In this document: in pieces, positions 15,856 to 21,317 of the stretch | Position numbering within the stretch: the stretch's first letter is position 1 | Layout: every line of letters begins with the position of its first letter | Assembly: GCA_026645575.1 (NCBI GenBank) | Contig: JAPKMW010000145.1 | Span: 1-21,317 of the forward strand | Length of the DNA stretch: 21,317 bases | Source of the DNA: Caldilineaceae bacterium | GTDB taxonomy: Bacteria > Chloroflexota > Anaerolineae > Caldilineales > Caldilineaceae | Direction: 5' to 3' | Notes under the pieces: model-generated | Told to the model about the DNA's origin: nothing | The model's database searches: none | The model's input: only the letters and a program-made list of their open reading frames with translations | Translations under genes and position numbers: made by a program

Positions 15856-16580
15856 CAGTCCTTGTCGCTGGCGCAAGCGGCGCAACGGGTCGCTTGCTGG
15901 TAAAGCAGCTACTCAATCGTGGCCTGCATGTCAAGGCCATTGTGCGCTCGCCCGATAATCTGCCGGAAGAGATTAGGAACCACGATCACCTATCTATCAT
16001 CCAGGCTGCTGTTCTCGATCTCACTGACGCGGAGATGGCTCACCACGTCCAGGGATGTGACGCGGTGGCGTCCTGTCTGGGCCACAATCTCAATCTCAAG
16101 GGCATTTACGGTCCCCCGCGTATGCTTGTAACCGAGGCAACGCGCCGCTTGTGCAATGCCATCAAAGCCAACCAGTCGGACAAGCCAGTCCGCTTTGTGC
16201 TGATGAACACAGCCGGCAACAGCAACGGTGACATTCCCGAAAGCGTTTCCTTGGCCCAACGCTGTGTCATCGGGCTGCTTCGTTGGTTGCTGCCCCCGCA
16301 GCGCGATAACGAGCAGGCGGCCGACTATCTGCGTGTGCAGATCGGGCCAAACGACGGCGCCATCGAATGGGCGGCAGTGCGCCCAGACACGTTGATCGAT
16401 GCAAGTGAGGTTACCGCGTACGCGGTCTACGCCTCGCCAATTCGCAGCGCACTCTTTGATCCGGGAAAGACCAGCCGCATCAATGTGGGCTATTTTATGG
16501 CTGATTTAATGACGGATGATGCCCTCTGGCACAAGTGGCGGGGGCAAATGCCCGTGATCTACAACAAGTCATCGGCGTAG
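15852..16580 (+). CDS. NmrA-like atypical SDR, NAD(P)-binding protein
   Basis: A 242-residue Rossmann-fold protein opening with MTVLVAGASGATGRLL; G7, G10 and G13 form the nucleotide-binding GxxGxxG of atypical short-chain dehydrogenases. The segment VKAIVRSPDN follows the second strand, with R likely contacting an NADP phosphate. The strand RFVLMNTAGNSNGD occupies the usual active-site position, but no Tyr-x-x-x-Lys pair follows. EWAAVRPDTLID is the conserved 'xxRPxxL' region. Such NmrA or YwnB-type members are reductases or redox sensors. The substrate is unknown. The ATG overlaps the small membrane-protein stop and has AAAGGAG (15838-15844) before it. Confidence 0.88.
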   Translation: MTVLVAGASGATGRLLVKQLLNRGLHVKAIVRSPDNLPEEIRNHDHLSIIQAAVLDLTDAEMAHHVQGCDAVASCLGHNLNLKGIYGPPRMLVTEATRRLCNAIKANQSDKPVRFVLMNTAGNSNGDIPESVSLAQRCVIGLLRWLLPPQRDNEQAADYLRVQIGPNDGAIEWAAVRPDTLIDASEVTAYAVYASPIRSALFDPGKTSRINVGYFMADLMTDDALWHKWRGQMPVIYNKSSA

Positions 16581-16602
16581 ATAATGACTAACCCATCCCT
16601 AA

Positions 16603-16653
16603 CCCTCCTCTGACAAGGGAGGGAACTGTTCCGCCTCTTAGCAGGAGGGGGTT
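16603..16653. repeat. Inverted repeats after the Rossmann-protein gene
   Basis: CCCTCC (16603-16608) pairs with GGAGGG (16618-16623) around nine bases. The same left arm, extended as AACCCTCCT, can instead pair imperfectly with AGGAGGGGGTT ending at 16653. It lies 22 bases after the stop and may act as a terminator or a dispersed palindromic repeat. No clear T-run follows. Confidence 0.55.
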
Positions 16654-16687
16654 GTAGTTACCGTCAATCGAAGAAAGGATCCCATTT

Positions 16688-16921
16688 ATGAACGAATCAC
16701 AACTCTTCCAAAACCGCCGCAAGACCGCACGGATCGCTGGGTTTGGCCTCTTTAGCTATGTCTTGGCTTTTCTCGCCGGCATTGGCAGTTGGTTCGATCT
16801 GGTGAGATCTTCATCAATGGGGGGAAGTGGGATGATGCTGTCCCTGCCGGTGGCCTTTTGGGAGATCATCCTGATGCCCTTCTGGCTCTTTTCCCGGGGC
16901 TTCGCGACAGTGGAAAATTGA
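16688..16921 (+). pseudogene. Internally deleted DUF4386-type remnant
   Basis: The 77-residue frame joins a family-like beginning to a family-like end. RRKTARIAGFGLFSYVLAFL resembles the first DUF4386 helix, and MLSLPVAFWEIILMPFWLFS followed by RGF resembles the last helix (compare FQEVVLAVWLIVKGFD-like endings). Everything between, about 150 residues in the complete copy at 14130, is missing. The join lies near the low-complexity SSSMGGSGMM. AAAGGA (16674-16679) precedes the ATG by eight bases, so it may still be translated as a two-helix peptide. I call it a remnant, though a deliberate small membrane protein is possible. Confidence 0.55.
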
Positions 16922-16994
16922 AAATGACGCGTGGCGAGTGGCGGATGACGAGTAAAAAACGCCACCCGCCGCCGAACTGACAAAGGAGTCAATT

Positions 16995-17933
16995 ATGGCA
17001 ACCATGAAAGCTATAATCTGCACAAAATACGGTCCCCCGGAAGTTCTCAGGATCGCCCAATATCCCAAGCCGGTTCCCAAGGATGATGAAATCCTGATCA
17101 AGATCTGTGCCACATCCGTCACCAACAGCGATATTTTTATCCGTAGTTCCAAAGTTCCGCTGGGGATGCTCATCCCGTTCCGCCTCATGCTCGGCATCCG
17201 CAAACCAAGAAAAGCGATTATTGGCGAAGTCTTTGCAGGTATTGTGGCGCAAATCGGTGCAAAAACGACGCGCTTTCAGGTGGGTGATCAGGTCTATGGC
17301 CTAACCGGCTTCTCGCTCGGCGCTTATGCCGAATACAAGTGCATGAAAGACGGCGATTCCAAGCAAGGGTGCGTGGCCATCAAACCACACAATATCAGCT
17401 TTGCAGAGGCGACTTCAGCGGCCTATGGTGGCTTGCTGGCCTTGCAGTTTCTTGAACCGGCGAATATTCAGCCCAAGCAAAAAGTGCTGATCTACGGGGC
17501 ATCGGGGACATCGGGCATTATCGCCGTGCAGTTTGCCAAATCCCGGCAAGCCGAAGTGACAGGTGTGTGCGGGCCAAGCCACATCCCTTTCATTCAACAA
17601 TTAGGCGCGGACAAAACGCTTGACTACACCCAGGATAGTGAAATCGGCAAGCTGGAAAGCTACGGTGTCGTTCTCGACTGTGCGGGCAAAGCCAGGTCTT
17701 CGCCGCTCAAAGCAGCCTGCCAAAAGGCATTGACAACGGGAGGGAAGTACCGCTCGATTGACGATGCGGCCTTGCAATTGGAGTCAGGTCGGCTCGATAG
17801 AATCAGGAAGCTCATCGAAACGGAGCAGATCAAAGCGATCAATGATCGCTGTTACTCTCTGGATCAAATTGTCGAAGCGCACCAGTACGTCGAACTTGGT
17901 CACAAAACGGGCAATGTTGCCATCACGGTTTAG
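16995..17933 (+). CDS. Zinc-independent medium-chain dehydrogenase/reductase (quinone-oxidoreductase-like)
   Basis: A 312-residue MDR protein related to NAD(P)H:quinone oxidoreductases. The GroES-like part opens MKAIICTKYGPPEVLRIAQY and includes TSVTNSD, then the segment IIGEVFAGIVAQIG and FQVGDQVYGL. The nucleotide site is YGASGTSGIIAVQFAK, with GASGTSG at 168-174. LGADKTLDY follows in the usual place, and the end GKTGNVAITV-like motif (HKTGNVAITV) is typical. The catalytic and structural zinc ligands of alcohol dehydrogenases are absent. It would reduce a quinone or enone with NAD(P)H in the cytosol. AAAGGAG (16982-16988) precedes the ATG at 16995; an ATG at 17004 is an alternative. It ends the co-directional run. 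Confidence 0.9.
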   Translation: MATMKAIICTKYGPPEVLRIAQYPKPVPKDDEILIKICATSVTNSDIFIRSSKVPLGMLIPFRLMLGIRKPRKAIIGEVFAGIVAQIGAKTTRFQVGDQVYGLTGFSLGAYAEYKCMKDGDSKQGCVAIKPHNISFAEATSAAYGGLLALQFLEPANIQPKQKVLIYGASGTSGIIAVQFAKSRQAEVTGVCGPSHIPFIQQLGADKTLDYTQDSEIGKLESYGVVLDCAGKARSSPLKAACQKALTTGGKYRSIDDAALQLESGRLDRIRKLIETEQIKAINDRCYSLDQIVEAHQYVELGHKTGNVAITV

Positions 17934-18065
17934 CCAATTGTAAGGCGGGCGGCATGACAATGAGCCGGCAGCCGCGCTGAATGAAACGACTCGACCTCGG
18001 CAGCGGTCAGCGGCAGCATCCCGCCGGGGTGACCGGCATTGATCGTGCCCAGGAAAACATCTTCC
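17934..18065 (-). pseudogene. Probable GMC oxidoreductase carboxyl-terminal remnant
   Basis: Read on the minus strand, this stretch gives EEDVFLGTINAGHPGGMLPL followed by TAAEVESFHSARLPAH. That resembles the end region of GMC-type flavin oxidoreductases, where 'G-x-x-NAGHPGG-x-LPL' and 'F-H-x-x-RLP-x-N-L-Y-V-A-D-A' precede the last FAD-contacting segment. Here the similarity ends after RLPA and the final residues are unrelated. No upstream part of such an enzyme is present, so it is a fragment of 45 or so codons joined in another frame to the DUF7670-like remnant. Recognition is from memory of the motif and should be tested. Confidence 0.4.
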
Positions 18066-18375
18066 TCACCAGGAAGGCCGGCCCTACGATCACCCAGTAG
18101 ACCGCAAGCGGAAAATGGCCCCAAGCGGTGGCGAGATACCCAATGCCAAAGCCCAGGAAGAGGACGGCCCCGACCCATTCCCAACGCCAGGCAAAGATCA
18201 AGCCGATCACCAGGATGCCGACAGGGAGCAGGTGCATCACCAGGGCGAGCAGCGTCGCCCAGAAGCCAGCCCCCGTACCAAAGACATCCAGGGCGAAGAT
18301 GCTCAAAAAGAGCGCAAAGAGGATGCCCAACACGCTGGGCGTTCAGACAAGGGTTTGTTTTATTGAACGTGTCAT
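18007..18375 (-). pseudogene. DUF7670-like membrane protein with an early TGA
   Basis: From an ATG at 18375 the minus strand reads MTRSIKQTLV, then TGA at 18343-18345, then TPSVLGILFALFLSIFALDV in the same frame. The rest continues with a helix around MHLLPVGILVIGLIFAWRWE and WVGAVLFLGFGIGYLATAWG, then FPLAVYWVIVGPAFLV. This matches a small three- to four-helix membrane family in which the position of the TGA is normally tryptophan, so TGG to TGA is the simplest lesion. After FLV the ending (RKMFSWARSMP...) is unlike the family and lies over the GMC-like remnant in another frame, so the 3' end is also broken. Translation from the GTG at 18333 could restore most of it, but no ribosome site supports that. 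Confidence 0.65.
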
Positions 18376-18437
18376 CGTCTTTCGCCTTGCTGAGATTGCT
18401 CTGCTGTCAAGGTAGCACATCGCCTGCGCCCAGAAGC

Positions 18438-18472
18438 TATAGGTGTCCCGAAAGATTATCTGAACACCTATA
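18438..18472. repeat. Inverted repeat with 17-base loop
   Basis: TATAGGTGT (18438-18446) and ACACCTATA (18464-18472) are perfect complements. It lies between divergently oriented genes, so it could be an operator or a bidirectional terminator-like structure. Confidence 0.6.
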
Positions 18473-18525
18473 ACAGTGCTGGAGTAATCATACCATCCAC
18501 CTAGAGGCAGATCCCGGATTGGCCA

Positions 18526-18628
18526 AATGGCTAGTTAGCCAAGCAATCGGGTTGTTCAGTACCCGATTGCAGGTGCGACGCGGGCAGACTAGCCAACCAA
18601 CTAGGATCGGAACCCGTCGGTTGGCTAG
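18526..18628. repeat. Cluster of nested inverted repeats built on TTGGCTA
   Basis: Three perfect hairpins follow in a row: GGCTA-GT-TAGCC (18529-18540), GCAATCGGGT-8 bases-ACCCGATTGC (18543-18570) and CTAGCCAACC-20 bases-GGTTGGCTAG (18589-18628). The word TAGCCAA or its complement TTGGCTA recurs at 18536, 18590 and 18621. The style matches the other short-word palindromes in the window. Confidence 0.85.
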
Positions 18629-18704
18629 CGGCATGGCGCGGCTTTACGCGTATATTGAGTAATTGAGCGTATGCGTAATTACAAGGAAACATAGGCAGCG
18701 ATTT

Positions 18705-19220
18705 ATGAAAACAGCAACGGCAGAAGCTTCATCCGTCAAGTTGCCAACCCTTACGCCCCGCGAGCGCTTTGCACAGTTTATTGAGCGCGCAGTCGACACG
18801 CGCTTGGGGCGCTTCGGTGTGGGTCTGTACCGGCTGACCGGCGGTCGCATTGCGCGGTTGTATGACAAAGATGTCTTGATCCTGACCACACGTGGCCGCA
18901 AATCCGGCAAGGAGCGTACCGTTATCCTCCAATTTTTTCGGGATGGCGCTTATCCGGTCATCGTGGCGGCCAACTTTGGTCTGCCTACTCATCCCGGCTG
19001 GTATCACAACCTGAAGGCCACGCCAACAGCGCGGATTGAAGTTCTAGATCGCACCCTGCACGTGCGCACAGAGGAGTTATCGGCGGAAGCGGCCGCCGCC
19101 TTCTGGCCACAGATCTTACAACGTTCGCCGGATTATATTCGCTTTCTCAGGCGCACCAACCGCACGATCCCACTTATCCGGCTCATTCCCGTTGAACCAA
19201 GGGAAGGGATTGTGCCATGA
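18705..19220 (+). CDS. Nitroreductase-family deazaflavin-dependent oxidoreductase (Ddn-like)
   Basis: A 171-residue protein of the split-barrel Ddn family, which uses the deazaflavin F420 or a related flavin to reduce quinones and nitro compounds. The signature VLILTTRGRKSGKERTVILQ lies in the first half. GLPTHPGWYHNLKATPTARI follows, where the tryptophan-tyrosine-histidine stretch and 'NLKA-P' are the usual cofactor-binding region. Length is typical. I place the start at ATG 18705 because the frame upstream adds only a variable stretch from a TTG, but the ribosome site is weak in both cases. It is followed 15 bases later by a small membrane-protein gene, so the group is probably co-transcribed. 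Confidence 0.85.
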   Translation: MKTATAEASSVKLPTLTPRERFAQFIERAVDTRLGRFGVGLYRLTGGRIARLYDKDVLILTTRGRKSGKERTVILQFFRDGAYPVIVAANFGLPTHPGWYHNLKATPTARIEVLDRTLHVRTEELSAEAAAAFWPQILQRSPDYIRFLRRTNRTIPLIRLIPVEPREGIVP

Positions 19221-19235
19221 AAAGGGGATAGCTTG

Positions 19236-19634
19236 ATGAATCGCCGGGGGATACGAATTGCGCTTTTTGTGATTGATCTCTTTGTTGCTTCGACCGCCAT
19301 TGGCGGCGGCCTGGCGTTGGTTGCGGGCCTTGAGGCCAACCGGTTTCCCCTGGCATGGTTACAGGGAACGCCCTTCACCAGTTATATCATCCCTGGCGTG
19401 CTCCTGGCCGTGGTGGTTGGTGGGAGCGCGGCGGTGGCGGCGGTTCTGCTGTTGCGGAACCCAACCAGCGGGGCATGGGCCGCGCTGCTGGCCGGCCTGA
19501 TCCTGCTGGGGTGGATCGCCGGTGAGGTGGTGATCCTTAACCAGCCTGTCGCGCCGACGGGGATTGAGATCTTCTACTTGACTGTCGGCTTGGCACTGGC
19601 GCGGCTTGGCTACTTGGGAGCAAAGAGCCAGTGA
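19236..19634 (+). CDS. Four-helix membrane protein of unknown function
   Basis: A 132-residue hydrophobic protein with four predicted helices. After MNRRGIRIALFVIDLFVAST comes a short GGGLALV turn, a loop with FPLAWLQGTPFTSYIIPG, two helices rich in alanine and leucine, and a last helix ending LALARLGYLGA. The 'P-x-x-WL-x-G-TPF-x-S-Y-x-IPG' loop is a recognisable feature of a small conserved family in Chloroflexota and relatives, but no function is known to me. Two ATG codons are not in competition: TTG at 19233 precedes ATG at 19236, which has AAGGGG upstream. Its end overlaps the region of the next frame. Confidence 0.75.
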   Translation: MNRRGIRIALFVIDLFVASTAIGGGLALVAGLEANRFPLAWLQGTPFTSYIIPGVLLAVVVGGSAAVAAVLLLRNPTSGAWAALLAGLILLGWIAGEVVILNQPVAPTGIEIFYLTVGLALARLGYLGAKSQ

Positions 19635-19639
19635 CGCGC

Positions 19640-19645
19640 AGGAGG
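19640..19645 (+). promoter_or_regulatory. Ribosome site deciding the next start
   Basis: AGGAGG lies six bases before the ATG at 19652. The same frame could start at the GTG at 19631, which overlaps the preceding stop, but that GTG lacks a comparable site. Confidence 0.65.
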
Positions 19646-19651
19646 GAAGGG

Positions 19652-19843
19652 ATGAACAGACGCGCCGCGGGTTTAACCATTGTAACGCTGGGTCTCATGT
19701 GTTTGCTGATCCATGCGCTTGACTACCTCTTTGGCTACGCGCTCTTGGGCATCCATAGCCCGCCGTTAGCCTTGGCGCCAATCGGGATCGTCTTGGTGGT
19801 GATTGGCGCTGGTCTAGCCCGGTTGCCGCCATCAGCCAGGTGA
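19652..19843 (+). CDS. Small two-helix membrane protein
   Basis: A 63-residue product with two hydrophobic segments, about residues 6-25 (GLTIVTLGLMCLLIHALDYL) and 36-55 (LALAPIGIVLVVIGAGLARL), and very short ends. No family is recognised. A good ribosome site and the 17-base distance to the preceding gene support it as real. The histidine and aspartate at the end of the first helix (HALDYLFG) are the only polar residues within the membrane part. Confidence 0.7.
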   Translation: MNRRAAGLTIVTLGLMCLLIHALDYLFGYALLGIHSPPLALAPIGIVLVVIGAGLARLPPSAR

Positions 19844-19892
19844 AGAAGCCACGTTGCCTTGTGATGGCGTCATCCTGTGGAGAGAGGAGACG

Positions 19893-20056
19893 ATGTTGTA
19901 CCATATACAACATCAGTTTTATCTTTTGGGGTGGCCGGCTTGCTGATCGCCGTGGTCATGTGGCGGTGCGAACAGTTCGGCAAACAGGCGAAAAATAGTC
20001 CGGCAGCGCCGGTAGAGTTACGGTTTTACTGGCTTGCTAATGGACCGAGACGCTGA
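19893..20056 (+). pseudogene. Possible frameshifted small membrane-protein gene
   Basis: AGAGAGGAG (19880-19888) lies four bases before an ATG at 19893, which opens MLYHIQHQFYLLGWPAC and stops after 17 codons. In another frame the same bases read FGVAGLLIAVVMWRCEQFGK, one clear membrane helix with a basic end, continuing to TGA at 20054-20056. A single indel near 19925-19933 would join the good start to the helix and give a single-pass protein of about 54 residues. A GTG at 19877 in the second frame is the alternative start but has no ribosome site. Low confidence either way. Confidence 0.3.
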
Positions 20057-20081
20057 AGCTAGGACAGGAAAGGTAGTAACC

Positions 20082-20552
20082 ATGCGAAATGCAACAAAAA
20101 TCATAACCACAACCTTTGGCGTCATTGCCGCGCTGGGCGGGCTGGAACATGGGATGGGGGAAATGCTTCAGGGGAACGTTGCCCCCACGGGCATCATGAT
20201 CAGGTCTTGGCCGACAGCAGAGACGATGCGTGTCCTGGCGGGGGAACCAGCGATGACGCTTGTGTCCAATCTGCTTATCTCTGGGGCGCTTACCATCCTC
20301 GTTGCGCTTGCTATCCTCGTATGCTCGCTAGCGTTTTTGTCCCGCAGGCACGGCGGCCTGATCTTACTGCTGCTCTCGGCGCTCTTGCTCCTGGTGGGTG
20401 GGGGCTTTGGACCGCCCCTTTTTGGCCTCACTGCCGGGCTGGTGGCGACTAGAATCAACGCGTCGTTTACCTGGTGGCGATCCCATCTCTCGGTCAATAC
20501 ACGGCAGCCAACCTGCCTATACCCAGTTTGCAAGCGATTGGTCGTCGAATAA
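20082..20552 (+). pseudogene. Four-helix membrane protein, carboxyl-terminally truncated
   Basis: The 156-residue product opens MRNATKIITTTFGVIAALGG followed by LEHGMGEMLQGNVAPTGIMI and EPAMTLVSNLLISGAL, then LSRRHGGLILLLLSALLLLV and FGPPLFGLTAGLVATRINAS. I recognise this order (GLEHG, LQGN, EPAMT, RRHGG, FGPPL, G-x-x-ATRIN) from a membrane family that normally runs past 200 residues with two or three more helices. Here the similarity stops at TWWRSHLSV and the rest (NTRQPTCLYPVCKRLVVE) is unlike it, ending 20 bases before the stress-protein start. The 3' half has therefore probably been lost. AGGAAAGG (20065-20072) precedes the ATG at 20082. Confidence 0.6.
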
Positions 20553-20572
20553 CAGCAAAGGTGGAGGTCTCT

Positions 20573-21046
20573 ATGTCAACCCCTTTTCAAAAGATCTTAG
20601 TGCCGCTCGATGGCTCTGAACTGGCCAATGCAGCCTTGCCCTATGCCCAGTTACTGGCAACCCAGGCCAGCAATTCAGCCAGCGTGGAATTGGTGCTACT
20701 GCGGATTGTGCCGGAGATCACCTTCCGGCGCTATGTGGGTGAACATACTGTTTATGATCGCGAGAAGATGGAAGCAGAGCAGCTCGCCAAAGTCGATGAG
20801 GCCGCGTTATGGTTGGAAAGCTTGGTCGCCGATCTGCGCCGCCACCACATCCAGGCCCAGTCCTTGGTCGATGTGGGTGACGCAGCGGAAAAGATTGTCC
20901 ATTTTGCCAAAGCGAATCCGATTGATCTGATTGTCATGAGTACGCATGGTCACACCGGTCTGCGCAAATTGGTGGCCGGCAGTGTGGCAAGCAAAGTTTC
21001 AACGAACGCCCCTTGCCCGGTGTTGCTGGTACGGTCAGCGCTATAA
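20573..21046 (+). CDS. Universal stress protein, single UspA domain
   Basis: A 157-residue UspA-fold protein. It opens STPFQKILVPLDGSELANAA, with the first strand and D-G-S loop of the family, has a long variable middle, and closes PIDLIVMSTHGHTGLRKLVA followed by GSVASKVSTNAPCPVLLVR. The nucleotide-binding pattern is present as S-T-H-G-9x-G-S, with serine at the usual first glycine. GGAGG (20563-20567) lies five bases before the ATG at 20573, which is chosen over the longer frame from 20474 because that part overlaps the preceding gene. It is the second stress protein in the window and is more like an independent single-domain type than half of the tandem one. Confidence 0.9.
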   Translation: MSTPFQKILVPLDGSELANAALPYAQLLATQASNSASVELVLLRIVPEITFRRYVGEHTVYDREKMEAEQLAKVDEAALWLESLVADLRRHHIQAQSLVDVGDAAEKIVHFAKANPIDLIVMSTHGHTGLRKLVAGSVASKVSTNAPCPVLLVRSAL

Positions 21047-21317
21047 GAACAGTCAGCTGCATGGCCAGAAACCTAGCAAGCCTTGTACGAGATTGCTATA
21101 GACGTTCAGAAAAAGATCCGTGGCACACCTGACAGGTTTTGGAAACCTTGTCATCGGGGGAAACCTCGATGACAAGGAAACGAAAGACCCCTTAGGAAAA
21201 AGGGGATGATAAACTAGGCTAAGAATCTGTGAAAGACCTAAGTCCACGAGACCGCCTGACAGATTAGATCAAAACAAAGGCGCTTGTTCAAAGAGGCTGT
21301 GTAGGATCAAAGTGTGT
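21047..21317. other. Gene-free right edge
   Basis: No gene is seen in these 271 bases. The first half contains the hairpin cluster described separately. The last 100 bases show no clear feature. Any downstream gene lies outside the window. Confidence 0.6.
21134..21205. repeat. Hairpin cluster downstream of the stress-protein gene
   Basis: Three perfect stems follow each other: AGGTTT-TGG-AAACCT (21134-21148), CCTTGTCATCG-10 bases-CGATGACAAGG (21146-21177) and CCCCTT-6 bases-AAGGGG (21188-21205). The first two share bases and exclude each other. Any of them could end transcription of the stress-protein gene, but no T-run follows. Confidence 0.75.

Larger units (their letters stand above)
18376..18704. 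other. Hairpin-rich spacer without a gene
   Basis: No gene is supported in these 329 bases. The left part is the upstream region of the DUF7670-like remnant. The centre and right hold the inverted repeats described separately. The last 40 bases form the upstream region of the deazaflavin-dependent gene, with AAGGAA at 18683-18688 too far away to be a good ribosome site. Confidence 0.6.

Noticed and set aside
16925..16975. GTGGCGAGTGGCGG with CCACCCGCC as a further palindromic repeat
   Set aside because: The complementarity is short and imperfect in this single copy, so I could not support it as a feature.
18343..18345. TGA read as tryptophan (altered genetic code)
   Set aside because: Several intact genes here, including the mannosidase and the hydrolase, end on TGA, so a standard code with one nonsense change is simpler.
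18039..18473. A 144-codon + strand frame over the DUF7670-like remnant
   Set aside because: It is proline- and arginine-rich with no domain, while the minus strand carries recognisable membrane-protein sequence.
1..21317. tRNA, rRNA, integrase or insertion sequence
   Set aside because: I looked for cloverleaf arms, conserved rRNA stretches and transposase-like products and saw none.

Overview
The window is a GC-rich bacterial segment with standard bacterial codon usage and genes tightly packed on the + strand. Its gene content suggests Chloroflexota, probably an Anaerolineae- or Caldilineae-like lineage. The pointers are a MalT-type LuxR (LAL) regulator with hairpin inserts, DUF4386 and DUF6326-like membrane proteins, a Ddn-like F420-type oxidoreductase, a bacterial GH38 alpha-mannosidase and tandem universal stress proteins. 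That assignment is inference from family content; no rRNA or tRNA gene was seen.

Layout. 1-1293 is gene-poor. It holds an AT-rich edge, several hairpins and the decayed remnant of an Ig-like secreted protein. 1294-2112 is a GufA-type ZIP metal transporter. 2195-2434 (minus) is an amino-terminally truncated Uma2 nuclease. 2733-6807 is a two-gene unit: a tandem-domain universal stress protein followed after one base by the alpha-mannosidase. 6911-7336 is a PLAT-like gene cut by a single in-frame TAA. 7456-8574 is a membrane-anchored alpha/beta hydrolase, and 8689-11379 is the LAL regulator.

11613-17933 is a run of co-directional small genes, several joined by ATGA overlaps. They encode a conserved 92-residue protein, two DUF6326-like proteins, a set of DUF4386-type proteins (one complete, one half-length, one reduced to its two ends, one diverged), a six-TM protein, a two-TM protein, an NmrA-type Rossmann protein and a medium-chain dehydrogenase. 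After a minus-strand patch of fused remnants (DUF7670-like and probable GMC oxidoreductase) and a hairpin-rich spacer come a deazaflavin-dependent nitroreductase-family protein, two small membrane proteins, a truncated membrane protein and a single-domain universal stress protein.

Two themes stand out. First, short-word palindromic elements recur: a perfect 31-bp-stem hairpin translated in frame inside the regulator, a second split copy nearer its carboxyl end, a 104-bp palindromic octamer array just after it, and further hairpin clusters at gene borders. Second, many genes are broken or shortened next to intact relatives, so this looks like an actively eroding accessory region. I did not find a clear new defence or mobile system. 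The coding palindromes and the regulator-linked membrane-protein array are the best candidates for undescribed biology.
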